A DNA stretch of 7,073 nucleotides from an uncultured Acidimicrobiaceae bacterium. GTDB lineage: Bacteria > Actinomycetota > Acidimicrobiia > Spongiisociales > UBA5794. Shown here piece after piece: positions 1 to 6,399 of the stretch; positions within the stretch are counted from its first letter, which is position 1, and every line of letters starts with the position of its first letter. The DNA lies in contig CAMYJM010000131.1 in the NCBI GenBank assembly GCA_947258635.1, positions 1-7,073 on the forward strand, in the 5' to 3' direction. Both the position numbers and the translations under genes were made by a program. Under the pieces are notes generated by a model. The model did not search any database. It was not told where the DNA came from and was given only the letters and a program-made list of their open reading frames with translations.

Positions 1-570
1 GAAGAACAGCGCCGGCACTGGGACGAAGTACACGAAGAGCAACGTCAGGATGCGATGGCGCGGGAACAGCACGAGATACGCGCCGAGGACTCCGGCGATG
101 GCCCCGGAGGCGCCGATGAGCGGATCGGTCGATTCGGTGTGAAGGAGCACGAAGGACGCCGTCGCCCCGATGCCGGCCAGGAAGTAGAGGAGCAGGTATC
201 CGACCGTGCCGAAGGCCTCCTCGACGTTGTTGCCGAAGATCCACAGGAACCACATGTTGCCGGCGATGTGAAGGATTCCACCGTGGAGGAACAGCGACAC
301 GAGCCCGGAGAGCCAGACGTTCTTGTCGGGGAACAACTGAGTGCCACGGTCGCTGTCGATGCACTGCCTGTCGAACACCTCCTTCTCCGTCAGCGGCTCG
401 CCGGTGGTGAGCTCGCATGCGATCGCGGCGCGTTCGTAGAGGAAGGTCGTCCCATCGGAGGAGGTGGGGTCGGGTTGCCACAGCACAAATGCCAGGATGT
501 TGACCGCGATCAGCGTGAGCGTGGCGATCGGTAGGATCCGGGTTGGGTTGAGGTCTCGAATCGGGAACAA
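1..570 (-). CDS. Rhomboid family intramembrane serine protease, 5' part (runs off the left edge)
   Basis: Rhomboids cleave membrane proteins inside the bilayer with a Ser-His dyad. Reading the minus strand from 570 down gives 190 open codons with no stop. The N-terminus MFPIRDLNPTR is the usual opening of this bacterial rhomboid group and decides the TTG start at 570-568. An AGGA lies 7 bases upstream, and an in-frame stop (588-586) sits just before it. A first membrane segment spans about residues 11-30, followed by a long, probably extracytoplasmic loop (31-90) with two cysteines, C52 and C70, that could form a disulfide. Then comes HGGILHIAGNMWFLW (H96, H101, N105), the conserved rhomboid helix, then IFGNNVEEAFG, and the GASG motif with catalytic S155. 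The partner histidine in a later helix lies beyond the window, so activity cannot be confirmed. The gene diverges from the tlyA cluster. Its substrate is unknown. Confidence 0.93.
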   Translation of the reverse strand, partial: MFPIRDLNPTRILPIATLTLIAVNILAFVLWQPDPTSSDGTTFLYERAAIACELTTGEPLTEKEVFDRQCIDSDRGTQLFPDKNVWLSGLVSLFLHGGILHIAGNMWFLWIFGNNVEEAFGTVGYLLLYFLAGIGATASFVLLHTESTDPLIGASGAIAGVLGAYLVLFPRHRILTLLFVYFVPVPALFF

Positions 571-577
571 AACGCAG

Positions 578-581
578 TCCT
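578..581 (-). promoter_or_regulatory. Shine-Dalgarno AGGA of the rhomboid gene
   Basis: The minus strand reads AGGA here, 7 bases before the TTG codon at 570-568. It supports the TTG start, which an ATG- or GTG-only search would miss. The match is only four bases, so most of the weight rests on the conserved MFPIRDLNP N-terminus. Confidence 0.5.
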
Positions 582-596
582 GTCGCTACCGGCGGC

Positions 597-602
597 GATA
601 AT
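597..602 (+). promoter_or_regulatory. Candidate -10 element GATAAT for a leaderless small ORF-tlyA-recN transcript
   Basis: GATAAT matches TATAAT at 5 of 6 positions and stands out in GC-rich surroundings. Six bases separate it from the ATG at 609, so a start at the usual distance would place the first transcribed base on or next to the A of that ATG. That would be a leaderless mRNA, which is common in actinobacteria. No good -35 hexamer is visible 16-18 bases upstream. Confidence 0.4.
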
Positions 603-608
603 GCAGTC

Positions 609-809
609 ATGCATGATACGCCTCGACCCACCGATGAGAACCCGATGCCCAACGACACGCCGCTCGAGACCTTGATAGCCGAGCTGGCGGCGGCCGATCC
701 GGCCGCCGCGCCCGACATCGCCGACGGGCTCGCCGTGCGGCTCGAAGCCGACTTGGCGGCGGCGTCGAACCGAGCCCTCGACGCCCAGGCGGCGCCGGAA
801 CCGAGCTAG
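609..809 (+). CDS. Small acidic alanine-rich protein of unknown function, coupled to tlyA
   Basis: I do not recognise a family for this 66-residue protein. After a polar, proline-containing N-terminus (residues 1-17) it is alanine-, leucine- and acid-rich and probably helical (about PLETLIAELAAADP and GLAVRLEADLAAAS). There is no signal peptide, membrane segment or cysteine. Third codon positions are strongly G/C from residue 13 on, which supports real coding. The ATG at 609 is preferred because a -10-like GATAAT sits just upstream. The ATG at 645 (residue 13) is an alternative, where the strong codon bias begins. Its TAG stop overlaps the GTG of tlyA (TAGTG, 807-811), so ribosomes finishing here could restart on tlyA. 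M. tuberculosis also has a short uncharacterised gene (Rv1693, as I recall) directly before tlyA. Homology between the two is not shown here. It may act mainly as a translated leader for tlyA. Confidence 0.7.
   Translation: MHDTPRPTDENPMPNDTPLETLIAELAAADPAAAPDIADGLAVRLEADLAAASNRALDAQAAPEPS
613..640 (-). promoter_or_regulatory. Candidate promoter for the rhomboid gene
   Basis: On the minus strand TTCTCA (640-635, 4 of 6 matches to TTGACA) is followed after 16 bases by TATCAT (618-613, 5 of 6 to TATAAT). Transcription would begin near 606 and leave a leader of about 35 bases carrying the AGGA site. The elements lie inside the first codons of the divergent small gene. This is pattern matching by eye against the primary sigma factor consensus. 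Confidence 0.3.
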
Positions 810-1597
810 TGGCCCGCCGCCGACTCGACGCCGAGCTGGTTCGGCGCCGGCTCGTCGCCAGCCGATCGGCCGCGCAGGAGGCGATAGCGTCCGGAGCTGT
901 CGAGGTCGACGGCCTGGTCGCCACCAAAGCCGCCAGCCAGGTCAATGAGGGGGTGTCGATCCGCTTTGTCGGCGCGCCGGCCAAGTACGTGAGTCGCGGG
1001 GGCCTCAAGCTGGAAGCGGCCCTCCAGGAGTTCGCCATCGACGTCTCCGGCCGGCACGCCCTCGACGTGGGGGCGTCCACCGGCGGTTTCACCGACTGTC
1101 TGCTGCAACGCGGGGCGGCCCGCGTCGCCGCCATCGACGTCGGCTACGGCCAGCTCGACTGGAGGCTGCGCAACGATCCACGGGTGACGGTGCACGAACG
1201 ACTCAACGCCCGCCACATGGACGTGACGGCTCTCGGAGGCCCCTTCGACGTGGTAGTCGCCGATCTCTCGTTCATTTCACTACGTACCGTGGCGCCGGTG
1301 CTGGAGACGGCCGGGGCGCCCGGCGCCGACTGGGTACTCCTCGTCAAGCCCCAGTTCGAAGCGGGCCGGGAACAAGTCGGGAAAGGCGGTATCGTCCGTG
1401 ACGTCGCAGTTCGGGCGGAGGCCTTGCACAACGTGATCGCAGCATTCGAAGGCTTGGGATTGGGGGCGCGCCGCGTCATCGATTCGCCCGTCACCGGGGC
1501 AAAGGGCAATCGCGAGTTCCTGCTGTGGTTGCAGCGCAAGCCGGCAACGGTCACGGCAGCCGACTTCGACCACCTGGCGGGGCTCGTGGATGCTTGA
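809..1597 (+). CDS. tlyA: TlyA-type 16S/23S rRNA 2'-O-methyltransferase
   Basis: TlyA uses S-adenosylmethionine to methylate ribose 2'-hydroxyls in rRNA. In mycobacteria the targets are C1409 of 16S and C1920 of 23S rRNA, and loss confers capreomycin resistance. The 262 residues start with an S4 RNA-binding domain (about 2-60, RRRLDAELVRRRLVASR), then a linker and SRGGLKLEAAL (62-72). The FtsJ-like fold carries the cofactor motif DVGASTGGFTD (86-96), VGYGQLDWRLRNDPRV (111-126), ADLSFISL (151-158) and LVKPQFE (178-184). A K-D-K-E catalytic set is visible as K67, D152, K180 and E236. The full N-terminal helix and near-mycobacterial length point to the dual-specificity type II form. The linker reads AKYV where I recall RAWV in M. 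tuberculosis. The GTG start overlaps the previous stop, with only GGAA (797-800) as a weak ribosome site, so coupled initiation is likely. It has also been called a haemolysin, which is a legacy label. Confidence 0.95.
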   Translation: MARRRLDAELVRRRLVASRSAAQEAIASGAVEVDGLVATKAASQVNEGVSIRFVGAPAKYVSRGGLKLEAALQEFAIDVSGRHALDVGASTGGFTDCLLQRGAARVAAIDVGYGQLDWRLRNDPRVTVHERLNARHMDVTALGGPFDVVVADLSFISLRTVAPVLETAGAPGADWVLLVKPQFEAGREQVGKGGIVRDVAVRAEALHNVIAAFEGLGLGARRVIDSPVTGAKGNREFLLWLQRKPATVTAADFDHLAGLVDA

Positions 1598-3209
1598 GGA
1601 GCTCCACGTCGCCAATCTCGGTTTGCTCGAAGATGCCCGTTTCGAGCCGGGCCCCGGTCTGATCGTCGTGACCGGCGAGACGGGCGCCGGCAAAACGATG
1701 CTGATCGGGGCGCTGCAGCTCCTCGGCGGCGGGGCCGCCCGCCGCGAGCGCGTGGGGCCCGGAGGTGACGAGTTGCTCGTCGAGGGCAGGTTCGCCACCG
1801 CGGCAGGCGAACGGGTAGCCGCCCGCAGAGTCACCCGGGAGGGACGTAGCAAGGCCTACGAGGACGGTGCCATGGTCACGGCAGCTCGACTCGCCGAGCA
1901 GTTCGGGCCGCTATTGGAAATCGTGGCCCAACACGATGCGTTGACGTTGGCCCGCCCGGCCGGTGTGTTGGACCTCATAGACGCCGGACTGTCCTCCACC
2001 GGGCGGGGCCGGTTGCACGACTACCTACGGGCATGGGAAGAGCTCGGCCGGCTGCGCGCCGAGCAGCGCGAGCTCGGCGGCGATCGGCGGGCCCTCGAAC
2101 GCGAGCTGGATGCGGCCCGTCTCCAGGCGGAAGAAATCGCCGATGCCGCGCTGGTCCCGGATGAGGCAATCGATCTGGCGATACGGGCCGATCGATTGCG
2201 CAACGCCGAGGCCCTGACCGCGGGTCTCACCGCGGCTCATCGCGCCCTCGGCGACGACGACGGAGCCATCGACCGGCTGGGCAATGTGATTGCCGAGCTG
2301 CGGCGCCTCGTCGCCATCGACGGCTCGCTCGACGGCCTGCACGCCCAGGCAGTCGCCGCCAGCGATCTCTTGGGCGAGTTGAGCACCGAGCTTGCCGGAG
2401 TGGCTGCAGATTTGGACCACGATCCAGCCGCCCTCGAGTCGGTCGAGGAGCGTATCCGGCTCATCAACGACCTGCGACGCAAGTACGGGGAAACCGTCGC
2501 CGACGTGGTCCGTTTCGGTGAGGACGCCGAGGGGCGCGCCGGGGAGATTCAACGACGCCTCTCCTCGGCGGAGACGCTTGACGGCGATATCATGAAGGCC
2601 ACGGCGGTGGTCGCAGAAGCGGCCGCCGAGCTGCACAAAGCCCGCCGTCGTCGCGCCAAGGCGCTCGCCGCGGCCGCGGCCGGCCACCTGCGCGACCTGG
2701 GTATGAAGGACCCGTTGATCGAACTCACGGTCGAGCAGATCCCTCCGGGGCCCCGGGGGGCCGACCGGGCCGTGCTGACGTTCGCCTCCGACCGGTCGCT
2801 GCCGGCCGGCCCCGTCAACAGAATCGCGTCGGGCGGCGAGCTGAGCCGGCTCGTGCTCTCGTTACGGCTCGCCGGAGGGGCCGGTGACGTGCCGGTCGTC
2901 GCCTTCGATGAGATCGATGCCGGAGTCGGTGGGGCAACCGCACTCGCCATGGGTGAGAAGCTGGCGCGGCTGGCGGCCGGGCGCCAGGTCCTCTGTGTCT
3001 CGCATCTGCCGCAGATAGCCGCGTTCGCCGCTGCCCATTTCGTGGTCGAGCGCACCGGCTCCACGGCCGTTGTCCACCAGGTGACCGGAGCGGCCCGGGC
3101 CCGGGAGATAGCCCGCATGCTGTCGGGGCTCGGTGAGACGAGTGCTGGCATGGATCACGCCGAGGAGCTGCTGGCGGCGGCCGCGGGGCGTCTCCGCCCG
3201 GGTGGCTGA
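1590..3209 (+). CDS. recN: DNA repair protein RecN
   Basis: RecN is an SMC-like ATPase that acts early in recombinational repair of double-strand breaks, gathering broken ends with RecA. Visible parts in order are MLEELHVANLGLLEDARFEP at the N-terminus, Walker A GETGAGKT (29-36), a Q-loop-like QHDALTL (114-120), charged heptad-like stretches that probably form the two coiled-coil arms (about 145-215 and 280-365), the ABC signature ASGGELSR (413-420), Walker B with VVAFDEIDAGVGG (436-448; D440, E441), and the switch histidine in SHLPQIAAFA (H472). At 539 residues it is slightly shorter than the usual 550-590, consistent with shorter arms. The ATG overlaps the end of tlyA by 8 bases, so translation is probably coupled, and there is no room for the NAD kinase gene often found between them. 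The only possible hairpin after the stop (3210-3225) has a 5-bp stem and no T-tract. Confidence 0.96.
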   Translation: MLEELHVANLGLLEDARFEPGPGLIVVTGETGAGKTMLIGALQLLGGGAARRERVGPGGDELLVEGRFATAAGERVAARRVTREGRSKAYEDGAMVTAARLAEQFGPLLEIVAQHDALTLARPAGVLDLIDAGLSSTGRGRLHDYLRAWEELGRLRAEQRELGGDRRALERELDAARLQAEEIADAALVPDEAIDLAIRADRLRNAEALTAGLTAAHRALGDDDGAIDRLGNVIAELRRLVAIDGSLDGLHAQAVAASDLLGELSTELAGVAADLDHDPAALESVEERIRLINDLRRKYGETVADVVRFGEDAEGRAGEIQRRLSSAETLDGDIMKATAVVAEAAAELHKARRRRAKALAAAAAGHLRDLGMKDPLIELTVEQIPPGPRGADRAVLTFASDRSLPAGPVNRIASGGELSRLVLSLRLAGGAGDVPVVAFDEIDAGVGGATALAMGEKLARLAAGRQVLCVSHLPQIAAFAAAHFVVERTGSTAVVHQVTGAARAREIARMLSGLGETSAGMDHAEELLAAAAGRLRPGG

Positions 3210-3240
3210 TCCGGACAAAGCCGGAGCGGCGCCGGGTCGG

Positions 3241-3249
3241 TGTTATCAT
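3241..3249 (+). promoter_or_regulatory. Candidate extended -10 promoter of pyrG
   Basis: TGTTATCAT contains TATCAT (3244-3249, 5 of 6 to TATAAT) preceded by the TGn of an extended -10 element. This A/T-rich patch lies in an otherwise GC-rich 69-bp gap. No -35 match is evident at 16-18 bases. CGGACA at 3212-3217 is too far upstream. Transcription would start near 3256, leaving a leader of about 23 bases before the TTG at 3279. I see no G-run at the predicted start of the kind used for CTP-sensing reiterative transcription in Bacillus subtilis pyrG. Confidence 0.4.
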
Positions 3250-3260
3250 TCACACTTCCT

Positions 3261-3268
3261 AGGCGGAG
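3261..3268 (+). promoter_or_regulatory. Ribosome binding site of pyrG (decides the TTG start)
   Basis: AGGCGGAG ends 10 bases before the TTG at 3279. It supports that start over the in-frame GTG at 3240, which would add 13 residues unlike any CTP synthase N-terminus I know and would lie upstream of the predicted transcription start. Confidence 0.55.
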
Positions 3269-3278
3269 CACCAGGGTT

Positions 3279-4937
3279 TTGACCAAGTACGTTTTCGTGA
3301 CAGGTGGAGTCACGTCCAGCCTCGGTAAAGGCATCACGGCAGCATCCCTGGGTCGACTCCTCAAGTGTCGCGGGCTCCGGGTCGTTCTCCAGAAGCTCGA
3401 CCCGTATATCAACGTCGATCCGGGCACCATGAACCCCTTCGAGCATGGCGAGGTCTTCGTCACCGACGATGGGGGAGAGACCGATCTCGACCTGGGCCAC
3501 TACGAGCGTTTCGTCGGAGAGAGCCTCCGGCGTGACTCCAACGTGACGACCGGGGCGATCTACCAGTCGGTCATCCGCAAGGAACGGCGCGGCGACTACC
3601 TCGGGGCCACCGTCCAAGTGATTCCCCACATCACCAACGAGATCAAAGCGCGAATCCGCAAGCTCGGGGCCGACGACCAGGTGGACGTCGTCATAACCGA
3701 GATCGGCGGCACCGTCGGAGACATCGAGAGCTTGCCGTTCCTCGAGGCGATCCGCCAGATGCGCAAAGATGTTGGCCGCGAGAACACTTGCTACATCCAC
3801 GTGACGCTCGTGCCGTACCTGTCTACGAGCGAAGAGCTCAAGACGAAGCCGACCCAGCACTCGGTGGCCGAGCTGCGGGGCCGGGGAATCCACCCCGACG
3901 TCATCGTCGCCCGCTCCGATCGCGACGTCGACGACGGCGTGCGCCGCAAGATCAGCCTCTTCTGCGACGTCGAGCTCGATGCGGTCATCAACGCCGTGGA
4001 TGTCGACAACATCTATGCCGTTCCCCTCGAGTTGCACGCCGGTGGGCTGGACGAAGTGGTGGCCCGCACGCTGAAGATCGAGACCTCTGAGCCCGACCTG
4101 GCCGGTTGGCGAGCCATGGTCGACAAGATGGCCAACCCGACGGAATCGGTGAAGGTCGGCATCGTCGGCAAATACGTCGATCTTCCCGACGCGTACCTGT
4201 CGGTGGTTGAGGCGCTCGGTCACGGAGCCACGGCCAATGACGCCGCAATCGATGTCGCCTGGATCGCAGCCGAGGATGTCGACGGGCTGCTGGCCGACTC
4301 ATACCTCGAGGGGCTCGACGCGATCCTCGTCCCCGGTGGGTTCGGGATACGGGGCGTCGAGGGCAAGATCCGTTCAATTCGCTACGCCCGTGATCACAAC
4401 GTGCCGTTCCTCGGGCTGTGCCTCGGCCTGCAATGCGCAGTGATCGAATACGCTCGCTCCGAGCTCGGCCTGTCCAACGCCCACTCCTCCGAGTTCGACC
4501 CGACTACGAATAATGCCGTCATCGATCTCATGGCAGACCAGCGCGACGTGGAGGACAAGGGAGGCACGATGCGTCTCGGGGTCTACCCGGCCAAGCTCCG
4601 CGAAGGCTCACTGGCTCACGAGCTCTATGGTGAGGCGCTGATCTACGAGCGCCACCGGCACCGTTTTGAGGTCGCCAACCGGTACCGCGCCGATCTCGAA
4701 GCTGTCGGTCTCGTCGCCAGCGGCGTTTCTCCCGACAACCACCTGGTGGAGATCGTCGAGGCACCCGGCCATCGTTTCTTCCTGGCCAGCCAGTTCCACC
4801 CGGAATTGAAGTCACGGCCGGATGGGCCCCACCCCCTCTTTGTCGGCTTCGTTGCCGCCGCCCTGGCCCACAAGCGAGAGCGGACGTCCGCGGCGTACCT
4901 CCCGGACAAAGCCGCCGTAGAGCCTTTCAGTGAGTGA
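3279..4937 (+). CDS. pyrG: CTP synthase (glutamine-hydrolysing)
   Basis: PyrG makes CTP from UTP, ATP and glutamine, the last step of de novo pyrimidine nucleotide synthesis, in the cytoplasm. With the TTG start the protein has 552 residues, normal for the family, and opens MTKYVFVTGGVTSSLGKG. The synthase half shows the P-loop SSLGKG (13-18), LDPYINVDPGTMNPFEHGEV (from residue 40), DLDLGHYERF (Mg/ATP site, D71) and ITEIGGTVGDIES (E141). After a linker the class I glutamine amidotransferase half begins near KVGIVGKYVDL (about 292). It has an oxyanion segment VPGGFGIRG, the nucleophile elbow LGLCLGLQ with C381, and SQFHPELKSRP with H507 and E509. All catalytic residues are present. The GTG at 3240, in the same frame, is rejected as start. 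The last 8 bases overlap the Nudix gene (GTGAGTGA, 4930-4937). Confidence 0.97.
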   Translation: MTKYVFVTGGVTSSLGKGITAASLGRLLKCRGLRVVLQKLDPYINVDPGTMNPFEHGEVFVTDDGGETDLDLGHYERFVGESLRRDSNVTTGAIYQSVIRKERRGDYLGATVQVIPHITNEIKARIRKLGADDQVDVVITEIGGTVGDIESLPFLEAIRQMRKDVGRENTCYIHVTLVPYLSTSEELKTKPTQHSVAELRGRGIHPDVIVARSDRDVDDGVRRKISLFCDVELDAVINAVDVDNIYAVPLELHAGGLDEVVARTLKIETSEPDLAGWRAMVDKMANPTESVKVGIVGKYVDLPDAYLSVVEALGHGATANDAAIDVAWIAAEDVDGLLADSYLEGLDAILVPGGFGIRGVEGKIRSIRYARDHNVPFLGLCLGLQCAVIEYARSELGLSNAHSSEFDPTTNNAVIDLMADQRDVEDKGGTMRLGVYPAKLREGSLAHELYGEALIYERHRHRFEVANRYRADLEAVGLVASGVSPDNHLVEIVEAPGHRFFLASQFHPELKSRPDGPHPLFVGFVAAALAHKRERTSAAYLPDKAAVEPFSE

Positions 4938-5478
4938 CGGCTCCGCGGGGTTCCACCTCGTCGGAGTTCGCCACGTAGCAAATTCGTCATTCCTCCAGGC
5001 GGAGCGCTTGCATCTCATCTCGCCGACGGGCATCGCCATGGAACGGACTGTGATTCGTCATCCCGGCGCGGTCGCCGTGGTTCCGGTCGACGGCTCCGAA
5101 GTCGTGCTGATCCGGCAGTACCGTTCGCCCACCGACTCGATGCTCCTCGAGATTCCCGCCGGCAAACTCGACCTCCCCGGCGAGGATCTGATCGCGGCCG
5201 CCCGGCGTGAGCTGGAGGAGGAGGTGGGCCTGGTGGCAGGATCGCTGGAGTTGCTCGTCTCCTTCTGGACCACACCCGGGTTCTCGAACGAGCGGATCTG
5301 GGTCTACCTGGCGACCGACGTCACGGCGGTGGCTGCCCGTCCCCACGGGGCCGAGGAGGAGGTGGCGGAGATCGTCCGGGTGCCGATCAACGCCATCGCC
5401 GGGATGCTCGCCGCCGACGAGCTCGATGACGCCAAAACGATCATTGGCTTGGCGGCCATGCTGGCACGGCTCGGATAG
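4930..5478 (+). CDS. Nudix hydrolase, ADP-ribose pyrophosphatase type
   Basis: Enzymes of this group split ADP-ribose and related ADP-sugars into AMP and a sugar phosphate, keeping reactive ADP-ribose low. The 182-residue protein has the family's N-terminal segment with HPGAVAVVPVDG (44-55) and VVLIRQYRSP (58-67). The Nudix box runs from G78 to L101 (AGKLDLPGEDLIAAARRELE, then EEVGL) with metal-binding residues in REL-E-EEVG (R93, E94, E97, E98). The spacing between the box glycine and E85 is six residues rather than the canonical five. P116 in TTPGFSNE lies 15 residues after the box, the position that marks the ADP-ribose subfamily. The GTG start overlaps the end of pyrG by 8 bases and no good Shine-Dalgarno is seen, so coupled translation is likely. 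xerD follows after 5 bases. The position matches M. tuberculosis Rv1700. Exact substrate is inferred. Confidence 0.92.
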   Translation: MSDGSAGFHLVGVRHVANSSFLQAERLHLISPTGIAMERTVIRHPGAVAVVPVDGSEVVLIRQYRSPTDSMLLEIPAGKLDLPGEDLIAAARRELEEEVGLVAGSLELLVSFWTTPGFSNERIWVYLATDVTAVAARPHGAEEEVAEIVRVPINAIAGMLAADELDDAKTIIGLAAMLARLG

Positions 5479-5483
5479 CCGCA

Positions 5484-6383
5484 GTGGACATCGCAACCGG
5501 CATCGCCGAGTTCCTGGTTTCGGTGAGGGCCGAACGGGGACTGGCGCAAAACACGTCGGCCGCCTACCGGCGCGATCTTCAGCAGTACCAGGACTACCTG
5601 GAGCGCCAGGGTGTGGCGGACATCGCGACGGTGTCGGCCGATCATGTATCCGGTTACGCGGCGACGTTGCGCAAGCGCGGGCTGACTGCAACGACCATTG
5701 CCCGCAAGATCGCCGCGGTGCGCGGCCTGCACCGGTTCCTCGTCGCCGAGGAGATGGTGACCGCCGATCCGACGGCTCTCATCGAAGCCCCCAAGCGCCC
5801 GAGCAGCATCCCCAAAGCCCTGACCGTCGATCAGGTTGCCCGGTTGATCGCGGCGGCCGCCGGGAAGTCCGCCATCCATGCCAGGGACACGGCGCTTCTC
5901 GAGTTCATGTACGCCTCCGGGGCGCGGGTGGCCGAAACGGTGGGCCTCGATGTGCTGGACCTCGATCTCGGCGAATCGGTGGCTCTCGTCACCGGCAAGG
6001 GGTCGAAGCAGCGGCTGGTGCCGCTCGGTAGATACGCCGTGGCCGCCCTGCGGGACTACCTGGAGCGGCGCCTCGAATTGAAGGGGGACAGACGGGACCC
6101 GGGAGCGCTGTTTCTATCGACCCGGGGACGCCGCTTGACACGCCAGGCGGTGTGGCAATTGGTCCGCAAGTACGCCGCGGCCGCCGGCTTGGATGTGGCT
6201 GCGGTGTCTCCGCACGTTCTGCGCCACTCGGCGGCGACCCACATGGTCGAAGGTGGCGCCGACCTGCGCGCGGTCCAAGAGATCCTCGGCCACGCTAGTA
6301 TCAGCACCACTCAGGTATACACGCGAGTGTCGCCACGCCATCTTTACGAGGTTTACGTCGCTGCCCACCCGCGGGGGCGATGA
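5484..6383 (+). CDS. xerD: Tyrosine recombinase XerD
   Basis: XerD, with XerC, resolves chromosome dimers at dif under FtsK control. The 299 residues split into an N-terminal SAM-like core-binding domain (about 1-90, GLAQNTSAAYRRDLQQYQDY) and a catalytic domain. The active-site residues are all present: R148 in ASGARVAE, K172 in TGKGSKQRLVP, H244 and R247 in HVLRHSAATH, H270 in LGHASISTTQ, and nucleophile Y279 in VYTRVS. These positions are the same as the E. coli XerD numbers as I recall them, so the protein is full length and collinear with that family. The GTG at 5484 lies 5 bases after the Nudix stop with only a weak CGGA upstream, suggesting co-translation with pyrG-Nudix. The chromosomal setting among housekeeping genes, with no attachment-site repeats or phage genes beside it, argues against a mobile-element integrase. 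Confidence 0.94.
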   Translation: MDIATGIAEFLVSVRAERGLAQNTSAAYRRDLQQYQDYLERQGVADIATVSADHVSGYAATLRKRGLTATTIARKIAAVRGLHRFLVAEEMVTADPTALIEAPKRPSSIPKALTVDQVARLIAAAAGKSAIHARDTALLEFMYASGARVAETVGLDVLDLDLGESVALVTGKGSKQRLVPLGRYAVAALRDYLERRLELKGDRRDPGALFLSTRGRRLTRQAVWQLVRKYAAAAGLDVAAVSPHVLRHSAATHMVEGGADLRAVQEILGHASISTTQVYTRVSPRHLYEVYVAAHPRGR

Positions 6384-6399
6384 GAGCCCGGTCGCACCG

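Noticed and set aside
45..347. Minus-strand open frame of 100 codons, Ser/Arg-rich
   Set aside because: It is in a different frame from the rhomboid reading (which uses codons counted from 570) and gives a low-complexity product typical of an out-of-frame shadow in GC-rich DNA.
55..534. Plus-strand open frame of 159 codons at the left end
   Set aside because: It is antisense to the rhomboid gene, whose minus-strand translation contains clear family motifs (HGGILHIAGN, GASG). The plus-strand product has no recognisable feature.
607..616. Perfect 10-bp palindrome TCATGCATGA over the small gene start
   Set aside because: A perfect 10-bp palindrome is expected several times by chance in 7 kb, and no second copy or operator-like spacing is seen nearby.
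3210..3225. Hairpin TCCGG-ACAAAG-CCGGA just after recN
   Set aside because: Only a 5-bp stem with no T-tract. It is too weak to call an intrinsic terminator.
3246..4223. Long minus-strand open frame of 325 codons opposite pyrG
   Set aside because: It lies wholly opposite highly conserved CTP synthase codons. Long antisense frames are expected in GC-rich genes, and the product (Asp/Val/His-rich) shows no domain.
5207..6031. Plus-strand open frame of 274 codons spanning Nudix and xerD
   Set aside because: Arg/Ser/Trp-rich translation overlapping two well-supported genes in another frame. It is a shadow.
5484..6383. XerD as a mobile-element integrase with a nearby attachment site
   Set aside because: All neighbours are conserved housekeeping genes in the usual actinobacterial order. 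No tRNA, flanking direct repeats or phage/plasmid genes are present.
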